Source of the DNA: DSNY01 sp016861185
Lineage (GTDB): Bacteria; Pseudomonadota; Gammaproteobacteria; Burkholderiales; Burkholderiaceae_F
NCBI GenBank assembly: GCA_030263275.1
Contig: SZOR01000083.1
Location: 1-17,895, forward strand
DNA: 17,895 nt
Reading direction: 5' to 3'
The notes beneath the pieces are model-generated. The model ran no database searches. It was given only the letters and a program-made list of their open reading frames with translations, and had not been told where the DNA came from. Below, piece after piece: positions 1 through 7,541 of the stretch. The position numbers were made by a program, and so were the translations under genes. The number at the start of each line of letters is the position of its first letter. Position 1 is the first letter of the stretch.

Positions 1-1098
1 CTCGGCGAAGCCCTCCGGCGTCAGCGACACGTCGATCGCCGCCAGCGGCATGCCCTTCAGCTGGTCGCGCGCGTAGCCGAGCCAGGCGAGCGCGGTTTCG
101 TTGGCGTCCAGCACCGTGCCGTGGCGGTCGATTTCGAGGACCATCTCACCGGCCGAATCGAGCGCCTGGCGCAGCGCGGCGAGCGAGGTTTCGGCGAAGC
201 GCTCGCGGTCGATGCGTTCGACCGTGATGAACACGCCGTCGAAGTGCCCTCGGGCGTCGTAGACCGGTGTGCGCTTGACGCGCAGCCAAGGCTGGCGGCC
301 GCCGCCGAACTGGTATTCGGTCGTCTGCGGCGAACGCAGCGCGCCGTCGCGCATGCGCGAGAGCTGCCGCATGATGTCCGGGTGCGCGGCGATCTCGGGC
401 ACCTCGTCGGGCCGGCGTCCGATCACGGCGTCGGCCGGCACGCCGAGCAGTTCTTCGAGATAACCGTTCCACGCGCGGTAGCGGAGCTGGCGGTCGAGCA
501 CGCACACGCCGATGCGCGCGGCCGACAGCATCGTCTCGATGAAGTCGCCCGCCTCGCGCGATTCGCGCAGCGCCGCCTTCGGCACCGTGACGTCGCGCAG
601 CACCGCGGTCACGTGGCGCGGCGCGGCTCCGGTAGCGTGTTCGATCGCCAGCCGCACGTCGAACAGCTTGCGCCCGGTCGGATGCGGAAACGCGAACTTG
701 AACCAGCGGTTCTCCTCGCTTTCGAGTACCGCGGCGAGGTTGTCGTCCCACAGCGGCGCGAAGGCGGCGAAATGCTGGACCTCACCAAGCCGCCGGCCGA
801 TGAACTCGCGCCGCGCCACCGCGGTGGCGCGTTCCAGCGCGGGATTGGCGTAGACCACGCGCAGCGATTCGTCGAAGCGGACGATCGCGTCCGGGGTCTC
901 TTCGAAAAAGGCGGGCGGCGGAACGCGCGCACGCAGCGCTTCCGCGTCGGGCGCCGGCAGCGGCAACTCCACCGTCGAGGCGGCGGCACCGCGCCGGCTT
1001 CGCACGGGTGTGGCGAGCGCCAGGGCGCGTTCACCCGAGGCGATCTGCGGAGGTCCGCGACGCCGCGTCGCTTTCTGGCTCGTCTTGGATTCGGCCAC
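1..1098 (-). CDS. multi-PAS sensory protein, N-terminal part (C-terminus outside window)
   Basis: The minus-strand frame is open from a GTG at 1098 to the window edge (366 codons). It reads as three consecutive PAS domains, roughly residues 63-180 (begins ETPDAIVRFDESLRVVYANP), 185-300 (RIGVCVLDRQLRYRAWNGY, then GVPADAVIGRRPDEVPE) and 306-366+ (ALRQALDSAGEMVLEIDRHG, cut off). There is no ATG near the front; the GTG at 1098 is preceded by AAAGAG six bases upstream, so I chose it. Residues 1-60 are basic and low in complexity, with no obvious membrane segment or signal peptide, so a cytoplasmic sensor is likely. The output domain (histidine kinase, GGDEF/EAL or other) is not in the window. It follows flgL by 94 bases on the same strand and may be cotranscribed with it. 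PAS identity is confident; the start and overall function are not. Confidence 0.8.
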   Translation of the reverse strand, partial: MAESKTSQKATRRRGPPQIASGERALALATPVRSRRGAAASTVELPLPAPDAEALRARVPPPAFFEETPDAIVRFDESLRVVYANPALERATAVARREFIGRRLGEVQHFAAFAPLWDDNLAAVLESEENRWFKFAFPHPTGRKLFDVRLAIEHATGAAPRHVTAVLRDVTVPKAALRESREAGDFIETMLSAARIGVCVLDRQLRYRAWNGYLEELLGVPADAVIGRRPDEVPEIAAHPDIMRQLSRMRDGALRSPQTTEYQFGGGRQPWLRVKRTPVYDARGHFDGVFITVERIDRERFAETSLAALRQALDSAGEMVLEIDRHGTVLDANETALAWLGYARDQLKGMPLAAIDVSLTPEGFAE

Positions 1099-1192
1099 CA
1101 GCTGCTCTTTATCGCGCCGCTCTCGACGCCGGGCGAAGGATAGCCCGATGCGTCGCCTGCGTCGGCGTTCGGCCGACGGCGCCGGCCGACGG

Positions 1193-2407
1193 CTACAGGA
1201 AGTCGAAAAGCGACAGCCGCGAGATCGACGAATAGCTGCGGATCGCGGCGTCGAAGGTGGTCTGGCGGCGCGTCAGTTCGGCGGCCGCCTTGGCGTAGTC
1301 GAGGTCCTCCACCAACGAAAGCCGGCCCTGGTATTCGAGCGTGCGGTCGTCGTTCAGACCCGCGTACGCGTCGAGCTCGGCGAGCGCCGAGCCGATGTCG
1401 GCGCGCTTGAGCAGCAAGTGATCGAGCGCCTGCTCGACCGACGCCTGCGCGCCGGCGAGCGCGGTATTGAACCTGGCGCGGCCGGCGGCGTCGCCCGCGG
1501 GCTGTCGCAGCGCGTCGATCGCCTGTGCGAGCGTGTCGAACACCGACTGGAAGCCGCTCGGCGCCACGTCGAAGCGGTCGCCGTTGGCGGGCGCGCCGGA
1601 GATCGAAACGCGGATGCCGTCGAAATCGATCGTCGCCGGGCTCGTATACGTGCCGCTGGCCACGACCGGCGGCGACGCCGAGCCGTCCTGGCGCACGACC
1701 CGGTAGGTCGTCGTTCCGCCCGCCACCGAAAAGTCGATCGTGTACGGCAGACCGGTCAGCAGCGTCGGATTCTGCACCGAGCCGGTGTCGATCCAGCCGC
1801 TGCCGGTATTGCTCGCGGCCACCGCCGTCGTGAAACTGCCGTTGCCCGGCCGCATCTTCATGAACAGCGCGTCGCCGGAGAACTTGACCTGCTGGAAACG
1901 ATCCTGCGACACCTCCAGACGCTGCAGGATCTCATCGCCGCGAAAGGCGACCGCGTTGCCGGTCTGCGCGAACGGCGCGGCGTTCTCGCGCGCGCCGGCG
2001 AACAGGTACCCGCCCGCGCCGTCGCCGCTGTTGGCGAGCCCCACCATGCGGCCGAGCACGCCTTCGAGCTCCTGCGCGATCATCCGCCGCTCGTTGTCGC
2101 CGAAAGCGCCGTTGCCGGCGGCGACCAGCTTCTCCCGAACATCCTGCACGGCGTCGATGAACTGCGCGAGCGCCGATTCGCCCAGGTTCAGCAGATAGCG
2201 CGCGTGTCCCTGGTTCTCCTTGAACTGCTCGAACTGCGCGAGGTTCGAGCGGATCGACGTCGCGTCGGCCGCGCCGAGCGGATCGTCGGCCGGCGAATTG
2301 ATCCGCTTGCCCGACGCGAGCTGGCTCTGCGTCGCCAGCAGTTCGCGCTGCCGCTCGACGATGTTGCGCTCGCCGTTGCTGAACAGGATGTAGGTAGAGA
2401 CGCGCAT
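1193..2407 (-). CDS. flgL: flagellar hook-filament junction protein FlgL (HAP3)
   Basis: FlgL joins the FlgK zone to the flagellin filament outside the cell and is exported by the flagellar type III apparatus. The 404-residue protein begins MRVSTYILFSNGERNI and has the flagellin-like N-terminal helix with LASGKRINSPADDP (about residues 30-43). The C-terminal helix (AAELTRRQTTFDAAIRSY, ending SLFDFL) is typical of FlgL. Around residue 274 lies a G-x-P-x-x-GD motif (SGAPANGDRFDV), which also occurs in FlgK next door. The ATG at 2407 is chosen over an in-frame upstream ATG at 2464 because GAGG stands eight bases before it, the family start motif follows directly, and the upstream extension reads through a repeat element. 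It is the last flg gene of the run; a 7-mer-arm repeat separates it from flgK. Confidence 0.96.
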   Translation of the reverse strand: MRVSTYILFSNGERNIVERQRELLATQSQLASGKRINSPADDPLGAADATSIRSNLAQFEQFKENQGHARYLLNLGESALAQFIDAVQDVREKLVAAGNGAFGDNERRMIAQELEGVLGRMVGLANSGDGAGGYLFAGARENAAPFAQTGNAVAFRGDEILQRLEVSQDRFQQVKFSGDALFMKMRPGNGSFTTAVAASNTGSGWIDTGSVQNPTLLTGLPYTIDFSVAGGTTTYRVVRQDGSASPPVVASGTYTSPATIDFDGIRVSISGAPANGDRFDVAPSGFQSVFDTLAQAIDALRQPAGDAAGRARFNTALAGAQASVEQALDHLLLKRADIGSALAELDAYAGLNDDRTLEYQGRLSLVEDLDYAKAAAELTRRQTTFDAAIRSYSSISRLSLFDFL

Positions 2408-2425
2408 GGTCGTTGCCTCGCTATT

Positions 2426-2555
2426 CGGATCGCGCATTGCGGATTGAAAGTATCGGTGTCGCAACTCGCACGACTACTCGCATGACGCCGGTGTGACTCA
2501 CGATCCGCAATCCGCAATCCGGAGCAACAAGTGCCAGTCCGCGATCCGCAATCCG
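2426..2555. repeat. 7-mer-arm palindromic element, copy a (flgK|flgL spacer)
   Basis: The left arm at 2426-2446 contains CGGATCGC and GCATTGCGGATTG. The opposing arm at 2501-2522 contains CGATCC, GCAATCC and GCAATCC, and a second such arm lies at 2537-2555 (GCGATCCGCAATCCG). The arms are tandem copies of a 7-mer (GGATTGC) and its complement, so the RNA could fold into a long imperfect hairpin. The core between the arms does not resemble the cores of copies c and d. The element fills nearly the whole spacer: it ends two bases from the flgK stop and begins 19 bases from the flgL start. Confidence 0.8.
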
Positions 2556-2557
2556 TC

Positions 2558-4477
2558 TCATCGTGCGATCGACAGGATCTCCTCGAAGATCACCTTCGCC
2601 GTCGCGACGACCTTGGCCGCGGCCTGGTACTGCTGCTGGAACTGCATCAGCCGCGAAGCTTCCTCGTCGAGGTTGACGCCGGACACGGCGCTTTCGGCGT
2701 TGACGGCGTCCTGCAGGATCGACTGTTGCGCGGCGTTGTAGATGTCGGCGCTTTGCGTGACCGCGCCGACGCGCGCGACGACCGCGGCAAACGCGCCCGC
2801 GAGCTGGCTGCCGTCGACCAGGGCAAGATTGGCAAGCTGCGAAAGCCTGATCGCGTTGCGGTTGTCGCCGATGCCGCCGATGTTGGCGCCGACCGTCACC
2901 CGGTCGTTCGCCTGCGGCGTTCCGCGCAGCGCAAGGCTCCAGCCGTTGAAGACAATCGGCGCGCCGGGCGTGTAGGTCTGGCCGGTCAGCGTGGTGACGC
3001 CGTCGCTGATCGTGTACGTGTTCGGTCCCGTGAAGGTGATCGTCGTCGCATTGGCGAGCGCCGGATTGCGCGTCGGCCCGACAACCGACAGGTCGTCGAC
3101 GACGATCGAGCCGAGGTTGGTCGCCGGAACCTGCGCCTGCACCGGGCTCGCCGCGGCGATCTGCGCGGGCTGCGCCAGCGCCACGTCGAACGAACGCGCC
3201 GCGGCGCGCAACGGCTGCGCGAGGAATACGTCGCCGTTGGCCGGCGGCGCGCCCGCCAGCGCGAAGCGCAACCCCTCGTAGGTGAACGCGACGTTGCCGC
3301 CGCTCGCCGTATAACCGGGCAGCGTCGAGGCGTCGATACGCGCGCCGTCGGCCAGCCGCGTCAGCCAGTACGTGCCGCCCGTGTAGTCGATCCGATAGTC
3401 GCTCGCCGCAAGCCGGGTGGCGTCGGCGAAGGTCACCGCGAGCGTCGTCGCCGGATTGCCGTTGGTGCCGGCGGCGAAGGCGTTGGCCGTGAGCGGTGCG
3501 AAGAAGTCGCCGCCCGGCTGGCCGTTGCGATCGTCGCCGAGCCGGTGCTGCTGGTTGAACTGGGCGGACAGCGCGACCGCGAGCCGGCCCAGCTCGTTCT
3601 CGATCTGCGGCAGGTCGCCCGTTCGGAACTGCAGCAGCCCGGCGATCTTGCCGCCGCCGATGCGGTCCGGATCGAGCGGGATCACGCTCGCGCCGGAGCG
3701 GATGCCGACCAGCACGTTCTGCGGATCGATCGGGTCGATCGTCATGCCGACTTCGGAAGCCTGGTTGCCGACCACCAGCGGCTGACCGTTGGCGAGAAAG
3801 AGGTTCACCGCGCCGTCGTCCTGCTCGACCATCGACACGCGGACCGATTCGTTGAGCCGGCGGATCGCCGTGTCGCGCCGGTCCAGCAGATCGTTCGGCG
3901 AGCGGCCCGCGCCGCGCGCCAGCGCGATCATGTCGTTCAGCTCGGCGATCTCGCGCGCGGCGCGGTTGACCGCGTCGATCTCGAGCCTGAGCTGCTGGTC
4001 GGTGCCGTTGCGGAACTCCTGCAAGCGGTCGCCGACGTCGTTGAAGCGCGCGGCCATCAGATTCGCCGCCGACAGCAGCGCCTGGCGCGTGGCCGGATCG
4101 GCCGGCCGCTGCGTCAGGTCCTGCACGGCGCGGAAGAACTGGTCGATCGTGGCGCCCACGCCGGCGGTCGGATCGGCGAACAGGTTGGAGACCTGCACGA
4201 GCTGCAGGTAGCGCGTATCGGACTGGCTCGCGGCGGCCTGCGCCTGATGCGCCTGCTGCGCCAGGAAGTCGTTGTAGACGCGCCGCACGTCGGTGACCGC
4301 CACGCCCTGCCCGACGTAGTTGCCGCCGAGAAAGGTGCCGACCTGCGGCGTCAGCACCGTGATCTGCCGCGAGTATCCGGGCGTGTTGGCGTTGGCGACG
4401 TTGTTGCCCGCCGTGCGCAGCGCGGTGTACGCGGCGTTCAGCGCGCTGGTGCCGATCGAGAAGATTCCGGTGGACAT
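2558..4477 (-). CDS. flgK: flagellar hook-associated protein FlgK (HAP1)
   Basis: FlgK forms the first junction zone on the distal end of the hook and is an exported FlgN client. The 639-residue protein starts MSTGIFSIGTSALNAAYTAL followed by AGNNVANANTPGYSRQ, the N-terminal axial-protein signature. It ends with NLDEEA-like VNLDEEASRLMQFQQQYQ and AKVIFEEIL, the C-terminal coiled-coil signature of FlgK. The middle carries two copies of a G-x-P-x-x(G/N)D domain motif (LAGAPPANGDVFLA near residue 409, LRGTPQANDRVTVG near residue 520), related to the one in FlgL. The start at 4477 is fixed by the family motif, although no good Shine-Dalgarno is visible before it. It lies 62 bases after flgJ. Length is within the normal range for betaproteobacterial FlgK. 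Confidence 0.97.
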   Translation of the reverse strand: MSTGIFSIGTSALNAAYTALRTAGNNVANANTPGYSRQITVLTPQVGTFLGGNYVGQGVAVTDVRRVYNDFLAQQAHQAQAAASQSDTRYLQLVQVSNLFADPTAGVGATIDQFFRAVQDLTQRPADPATRQALLSAANLMAARFNDVGDRLQEFRNGTDQQLRLEIDAVNRAAREIAELNDMIALARGAGRSPNDLLDRRDTAIRRLNESVRVSMVEQDDGAVNLFLANGQPLVVGNQASEVGMTIDPIDPQNVLVGIRSGASVIPLDPDRIGGGKIAGLLQFRTGDLPQIENELGRLAVALSAQFNQQHRLGDDRNGQPGGDFFAPLTANAFAAGTNGNPATTLAVTFADATRLAASDYRIDYTGGTYWLTRLADGARIDASTLPGYTASGGNVAFTYEGLRFALAGAPPANGDVFLAQPLRAAARSFDVALAQPAQIAAASPVQAQVPATNLGSIVVDDLSVVGPTRNPALANATTITFTGPNTYTISDGVTTLTGQTYTPGAPIVFNGWSLALRGTPQANDRVTVGANIGGIGDNRNAIRLSQLANLALVDGSQLAGAFAAVVARVGAVTQSADIYNAAQQSILQDAVNAESAVSGVNLDEEASRLMQFQQQYQAAAKVVATAKVIFEEILSIAR

Positions 4478-4539
4478 GGTGATCGCTTAATTCGGCAGAT
4501 CGGGCGGATTCTTCAGACCCAAACGCGGGATCGCCGGCA

Positions 4540-5574
4540 TCACGCGTCGCCCCGCAGCGCGGCGGCGGCGCCGATCACGCGCGCGAGCTTGGCGCCGTAC
4601 TGCGGGTCGGTCGCGTAGCCGGCGCGCTGCAGCCCGTGGGCAAAACCGTGCGCGTCGCGCCCCGCGCGCAGTACCGCGGCGTAGCGCGGGTTCGAGGTCA
4701 TCAACTGCGCCCAGTCGCGGAACGCTTCGCCGTAGCTGTCGTAGGCGCGGAATTTCTCGACGACCTTCTTCCCGACGCCGTTTTCGTACTCGGTCGTCAG
4801 TACCTCGACCGTGCGCCCGCGCCAGTTCGGCCCGGCCTTGATGCCGAACAGGTTGTGGCTCGGCCGCCCGGTGGCGTCGCGCATTTCGTGTCGACCCCAG
4901 CCCGATTCGAGCGCGGCCTGGCCCACGATGAACTTCGCCGCAATGCCGGTCTGCCGCTCGGCCGCCAGCGCGTGGTCCCAGTGGCGCAGCACGAACCGGC
5001 GCTGGACGGAGTCGTCGGTCCTCGGGGGAGAGCCGTCGGCCGCAGAAGGTCCGTGCACTGCGGGTGGCGTCTCGGTGCGCTCGAGATGGGCCTCGCGCAC
5101 AGCGGCGTTCTGACTTGCGGCGGCCAGTTCTGCGTAGCGCGCAGCGCCGCTCGAGATGGGTCTGGCCAGTTCGGCAGAACGATCGACGGCCGACGGCGCG
5201 GCCGCGGCCGACGGACGACGTTCGACCCCGGCCGCGCTCGCGGCTCCCGCCTGCATGTGCCGCGTCAGCTGCTTCGCGATCATGTCCGCCAGCCCCGTGC
5301 CGCTGGCGGCGACCTTGGTCGCAAGCTGCTGGTCGAGCATGCCCGTGTACATCTCCTGCGCGGTCGAATCGAGCATGCCGGACTTCGGCAGCGCTTCGCG
5401 CATGCTCTTCAGTACCATCTGCATGAACAGCGCCTCGAACTGCTGCGCCGCCTTCTTCACCGCGCCGTTCGGATCGCGCTGCGCTTCGCGCTTGAGCGCA
5501 TCGAGCGAACGGCCGTCGCCCGCGAGCCCTTGCGCGACCTGTCCGAGCAGGCGGTTGTCGAGCGGCGCGGTCAT
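4540..5574 (-). CDS. flgJ: bifunctional rod-cap protein and peptidoglycan hydrolase FlgJ
   Basis: FlgJ guides rod assembly and opens the peptidoglycan in the periplasm. The 344-residue protein has the rod-binding domain at about 35-105 (AAQQFEALFMQMVLKSMREA, then DQQLATKVAASGTGLADMI). An Ala/Ser/Pro-rich linker follows at about 110-190, then a C-terminal glucosaminidase/muramidase domain at about 195-340. The catalytic glutamate is E223 in GQAALESGWG; NLFGIK (241-246), TEYENG (261-266) and the AGYATDPQYG motif (318-327) match the family. This is the fused, two-domain form common in beta- and gammaproteobacteria. The start codon lies six bases after the flgI stop, implying translational coupling; no strong ribosome-binding site is seen. 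The three-gene run I-J-K is free of the repeat elements that fill most other junctions. Confidence 0.96.
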   Translation of the reverse strand: MTAPLDNRLLGQVAQGLAGDGRSLDALKREAQRDPNGAVKKAAQQFEALFMQMVLKSMREALPKSGMLDSTAQEMYTGMLDQQLATKVAASGTGLADMIAKQLTRHMQAGAASAAGVERRPSAAAAPSAVDRSAELARPISSGAARYAELAAASQNAAVREAHLERTETPPAVHGPSAADGSPPRTDDSVQRRFVLRHWDHALAAERQTGIAAKFIVGQAALESGWGRHEMRDATGRPSHNLFGIKAGPNWRGRTVEVLTTEYENGVGKKVVEKFRAYDSYGEAFRDWAQLMTSNPRYAAVLRAGRDAHGFAHGLQRAGYATDPQYGAKLARVIGAAAALRGDA

Positions 5575-5580
5575 CGGCCG

Positions 5581-6708
5581 TCAGATCACTTCCAGCTCGG
5601 CGCGCAGCGCGCCGGCGGCTTTCAGCGCCTGCAGGATCGCGAGCAGGTCCTGCGCGTTGGCGCCGAGCGCATTGAGCGCCTTGACGACGTCGGCGAGGTT
5701 GGCGCCGCCGTCGATCTTCATCAGCCCGCCCCCGTCCTGCCTGATCTGGATGTCGGCGCGCTCGGTGACGACCGTCTGCCCTTGCGACAGCGGCGCCGGC
5801 TGCGAGATCACCGGTTGCGACGAAATCGTCACCGACAGGTTGCCGTGCGCGATCGCGGCCGGCTCGAGCATCACCGTGCGGTTCATCACGATCGAGCCGG
5901 TGCGCGCGTTGATGATCACGCGCGCCAAGGGTGCCGCCTGCGGCACGTCGATGTTCTCCAGCTCCGCGATGAAGCGCACCCGTTCGTTGGGCGTGGCGGG
6001 CGCCTTCACTTCGATCACGCGGCCGTCGAGGGCCTGCGCGGTGGCGTCGCCGAGCTTGCGGTTGATCGCCTCGGTGACCGCGCCCGCGGCCGAGAAGTCG
6101 GTCGTCGTCAGTTCGAGCCGGATACGGTCGGACAGCAGGAACGGCGTGGCGACCGCGCGCTCGACGGTCGCGCCGCCCGGCACGCGGCCCGCGGAGAGAT
6201 GGTTGATCTGCACTTTGCTGCCGCCCTGCGCGGCGCCCGCGCCGCCCACGAGCACGTTGCCCTGCGCGACCGCGTAGATCTGCGCGTCGGCGCCTTTCAG
6301 CGGCGTCATCAGCAGCGTGCCGCCGCGCAGGCTCTTGGCGTTGCCGAGCGAAGAGACGGTCACGTCGACCTGCTGGCCCGGCTGAGCAAACGGCGGCAGC
6401 ACCGCGGTCACCATCACTGCGGCGACGTTCTTCAGTTGCAGGTTCGTCCCCGGCGGCAGGTTGATGCCAAGCTGGGTGAGCATCGCCTGCAGGCTCTGCA
6501 CGGTGAACGGCGTCTGCGTCGTCTGGTCGCCGCTGCCGTCCAGCCCCACGACGAGCCCGTAGCCGATCAACTGGTTCGGCCGCACCCCCTGGATCGTCGC
6601 CAGTTCCTTGATCCGTTCGGCCTGCGCCGGCGCGACGAACAGCATCGCGAGCGCGCAGGCAATGGCTTTGAACCACTGAGACACCGAGAACACCGAGAAA
6701 GACTTCAT
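5581..6708 (-). CDS. flgI: flagellar P-ring protein FlgI
   Basis: FlgI forms the periplasmic P ring around the rod. From the ATG at 6708 the product is 375 residues. A signal peptide (about 1-30: MKSFSVFSVSQWFKAIACAL, MLFVAPAQA) is followed by the mature start ERIKELATIQGVRPNQLIGY and the family motif GLVVGLDGSGDQT; the end, LGANAQDLLAILQALKAAGAL, is typical. The start is unusual: it sits in the loop of an 8-mer-arm palindromic repeat, so residues about 3-13 are encoded by the repeat arm. GGAG eight bases upstream and AAGGA one base upstream both belong to the repeat. A longer start at ATG 6750 (adding a repeat-encoded NSPRRHGEHGEKE) is possible but would give a very long, charged signal region, with GGGAG only three bases away. 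Confidence 0.95.
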   Translation of the reverse strand: MKSFSVFSVSQWFKAIACALAMLFVAPAQAERIKELATIQGVRPNQLIGYGLVVGLDGSGDQTTQTPFTVQSLQAMLTQLGINLPPGTNLQLKNVAAVMVTAVLPPFAQPGQQVDVTVSSLGNAKSLRGGTLLMTPLKGADAQIYAVAQGNVLVGGAGAAQGGSKVQINHLSAGRVPGGATVERAVATPFLLSDRIRLELTTTDFSAAGAVTEAINRKLGDATAQALDGRVIEVKAPATPNERVRFIAELENIDVPQAAPLARVIINARTGSIVMNRTVMLEPAAIAHGNLSVTISSQPVISQPAPLSQGQTVVTERADIQIRQDGGGLMKIDGGANLADVVKALNALGANAQDLLAILQALKAAGALRAELEVI

Positions 6709-6746
6709 TTCCTTTTCTCCGTGCTCTCCGTGTCTCCGTGGTGAAT
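6672..6746. repeat. 8-mer-arm palindromic element, copy 1, overlapping the flgI start
   Basis: On the plus strand this 75-base element reads ACCACTGAGACACCGAGA through a 14-base centre to TCTCCGTGTCTCCGTGGTG. The arms are tandem copies of CACCGAGA and its near-complement; my hand alignment pairs 25 of 29 positions, and two of the mismatches fall at the C/G position inside the 8-mer. It aligns without gaps to copy 2 (7456-7530, opposite strand) at about 65 of 75 positions. In the flgI mRNA the loop carries AAGGA and the AUG, while the GGAG lies in the 5' arm. Confidence 0.85.
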
Positions 6747-6771
6747 TCATGGACTCCCGCACAGTGCAACC

Positions 6772-7434
6772 TCAGAACGGCGAAACGGAGTTGAAGAAGC
6801 GCGCAAGCCAGCCCTGGATCTGGGCTTCCTCGATGTAGCCGCCGCCGCGGTAGTCGAGCCGCGCGTCGGCGATCTGCGTCGAGCTGACGACGTTGCCGGG
6901 CTGGATCTGCGCCGGGTTGACCACGCCCGAGAAGCGCAGCACCTCGGAGTTCTGGCGGATACCGATCTGCTTTTCGCCGGCCACCCGCAGGTTGCCGTTG
7001 GCGAGCACCTCGATCACCGTCACCGTGATCGTTCCGGTGAACAGGTTGCTCGACGCGGTTTCGCCCTTGCCCTCGAACTTGTTGTCGGTCGATGCCTTCG
7101 CATCGAGCCCGTTGATGTTGGTGCCGAGCACGCCGCGCACACGCGGCAGCGCCGCCTCGAACTCGCTCGAGCGCTCGCTGTTGCTGTTGGCGCGCTGGGA
7201 AGCGTTCAGCCGCTCGTTGATCTGGATCGTCAGGATGTCGCCGACGTAGCGCGGCTTGCGGTCCTCGAACAGCGGTCGGTAGCCCGCGGGGCTGAAGATC
7301 CCGCCGGTGGGCACGCCGCCGTTGACCACCGGCTGCTCCGGCCGCGCGGTCGTCTGCATGCCGACCGACACCGGATGCCTGGGCGCCGCGCAGCCGGCGA
7401 GCGCTATCACGAGCAAACACGCAAGAACACGCAT
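6772..7434 (-). CDS. flgH: flagellar L-ring lipoprotein FlgH
   Basis: FlgH forms the L ring in the outer membrane. The 220-residue protein begins MRVLACLLVIALAGCAAP: a lipoprotein signal peptide with lipobox LAGC, so Cys15 should be lipidated. Family motifs include FEDRKPRYVGDILTIQINER, the serine/asparagine-rich stretch after it, NKFEGKGET, and the C-terminal GWLARFFNSVSPF. The ATG at 7434 is preceded by AAGG with about six bases of spacing. The frame stays open far upstream, but that part is a shadow of flgG and of the repeat and has no lipoprotein logic. The gene is flanked on both sides by inverted copies of the 8-mer-arm element. Confidence 0.96.
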   Translation of the reverse strand: MRVLACLLVIALAGCAAPRHPVSVGMQTTARPEQPVVNGGVPTGGIFSPAGYRPLFEDRKPRYVGDILTIQINERLNASQRANSNSERSSEFEAALPRVRGVLGTNINGLDAKASTDNKFEGKGETASSNLFTGTITVTVIEVLANGNLRVAGEKQIGIRQNSEVLRFSGVVNPAQIQPGNVVSSTQIADARLDYRGGGYIEEAQIQGWLARFFNSVSPF

Positions 7435-7455
7435 GACAGCCTTGAGAAAAAGCGT

Positions 7456-7530
7456 ATTCACCACGGAGACACGGAGAACACGGAGAACTTCAAGCGAGGT
7501 CTTTCTCGGTGATCTCGGTGTCTCGGTGGT
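7456..7530. repeat. 8-mer-arm palindromic element, copy 2 (flgG|flgH spacer)
   Basis: This 75-base element reads on the minus strand ACCACCGAGACACCGAGA, a 14-base centre after GAGAAA, then TTCTCCGTG, TTCTCCGTG and TCTCCGTGGTGAAT. It is in opposite orientation to copy 1, so the two flank flgH as inverted repeats. It begins 11 bases after the flgG stop and ends 21 bases before the flgH start, leaving the flgH ribosome-binding site intact. Most arm mismatches are C facing C or G facing G at one fixed position of each 8-mer. Confidence 0.85.
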
Positions 7531-7541
7531 TCGACTCAGTC

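Noticed and set aside
1172..1193. Repeated GGCCGACGGC next to the flgL stop as a terminator
   Set aside because: The two units are direct repeats rather than a clean inverted repeat, and no T-run follows.
4487..7420. Very long minus-strand open frame (977 codons) overlapping flgJ, flgI and flgH
   Set aside because: Arg/Ala/Gly-rich translation without domains; the three flg genes in other frames fully explain the region. It is a GC-rich shadow.
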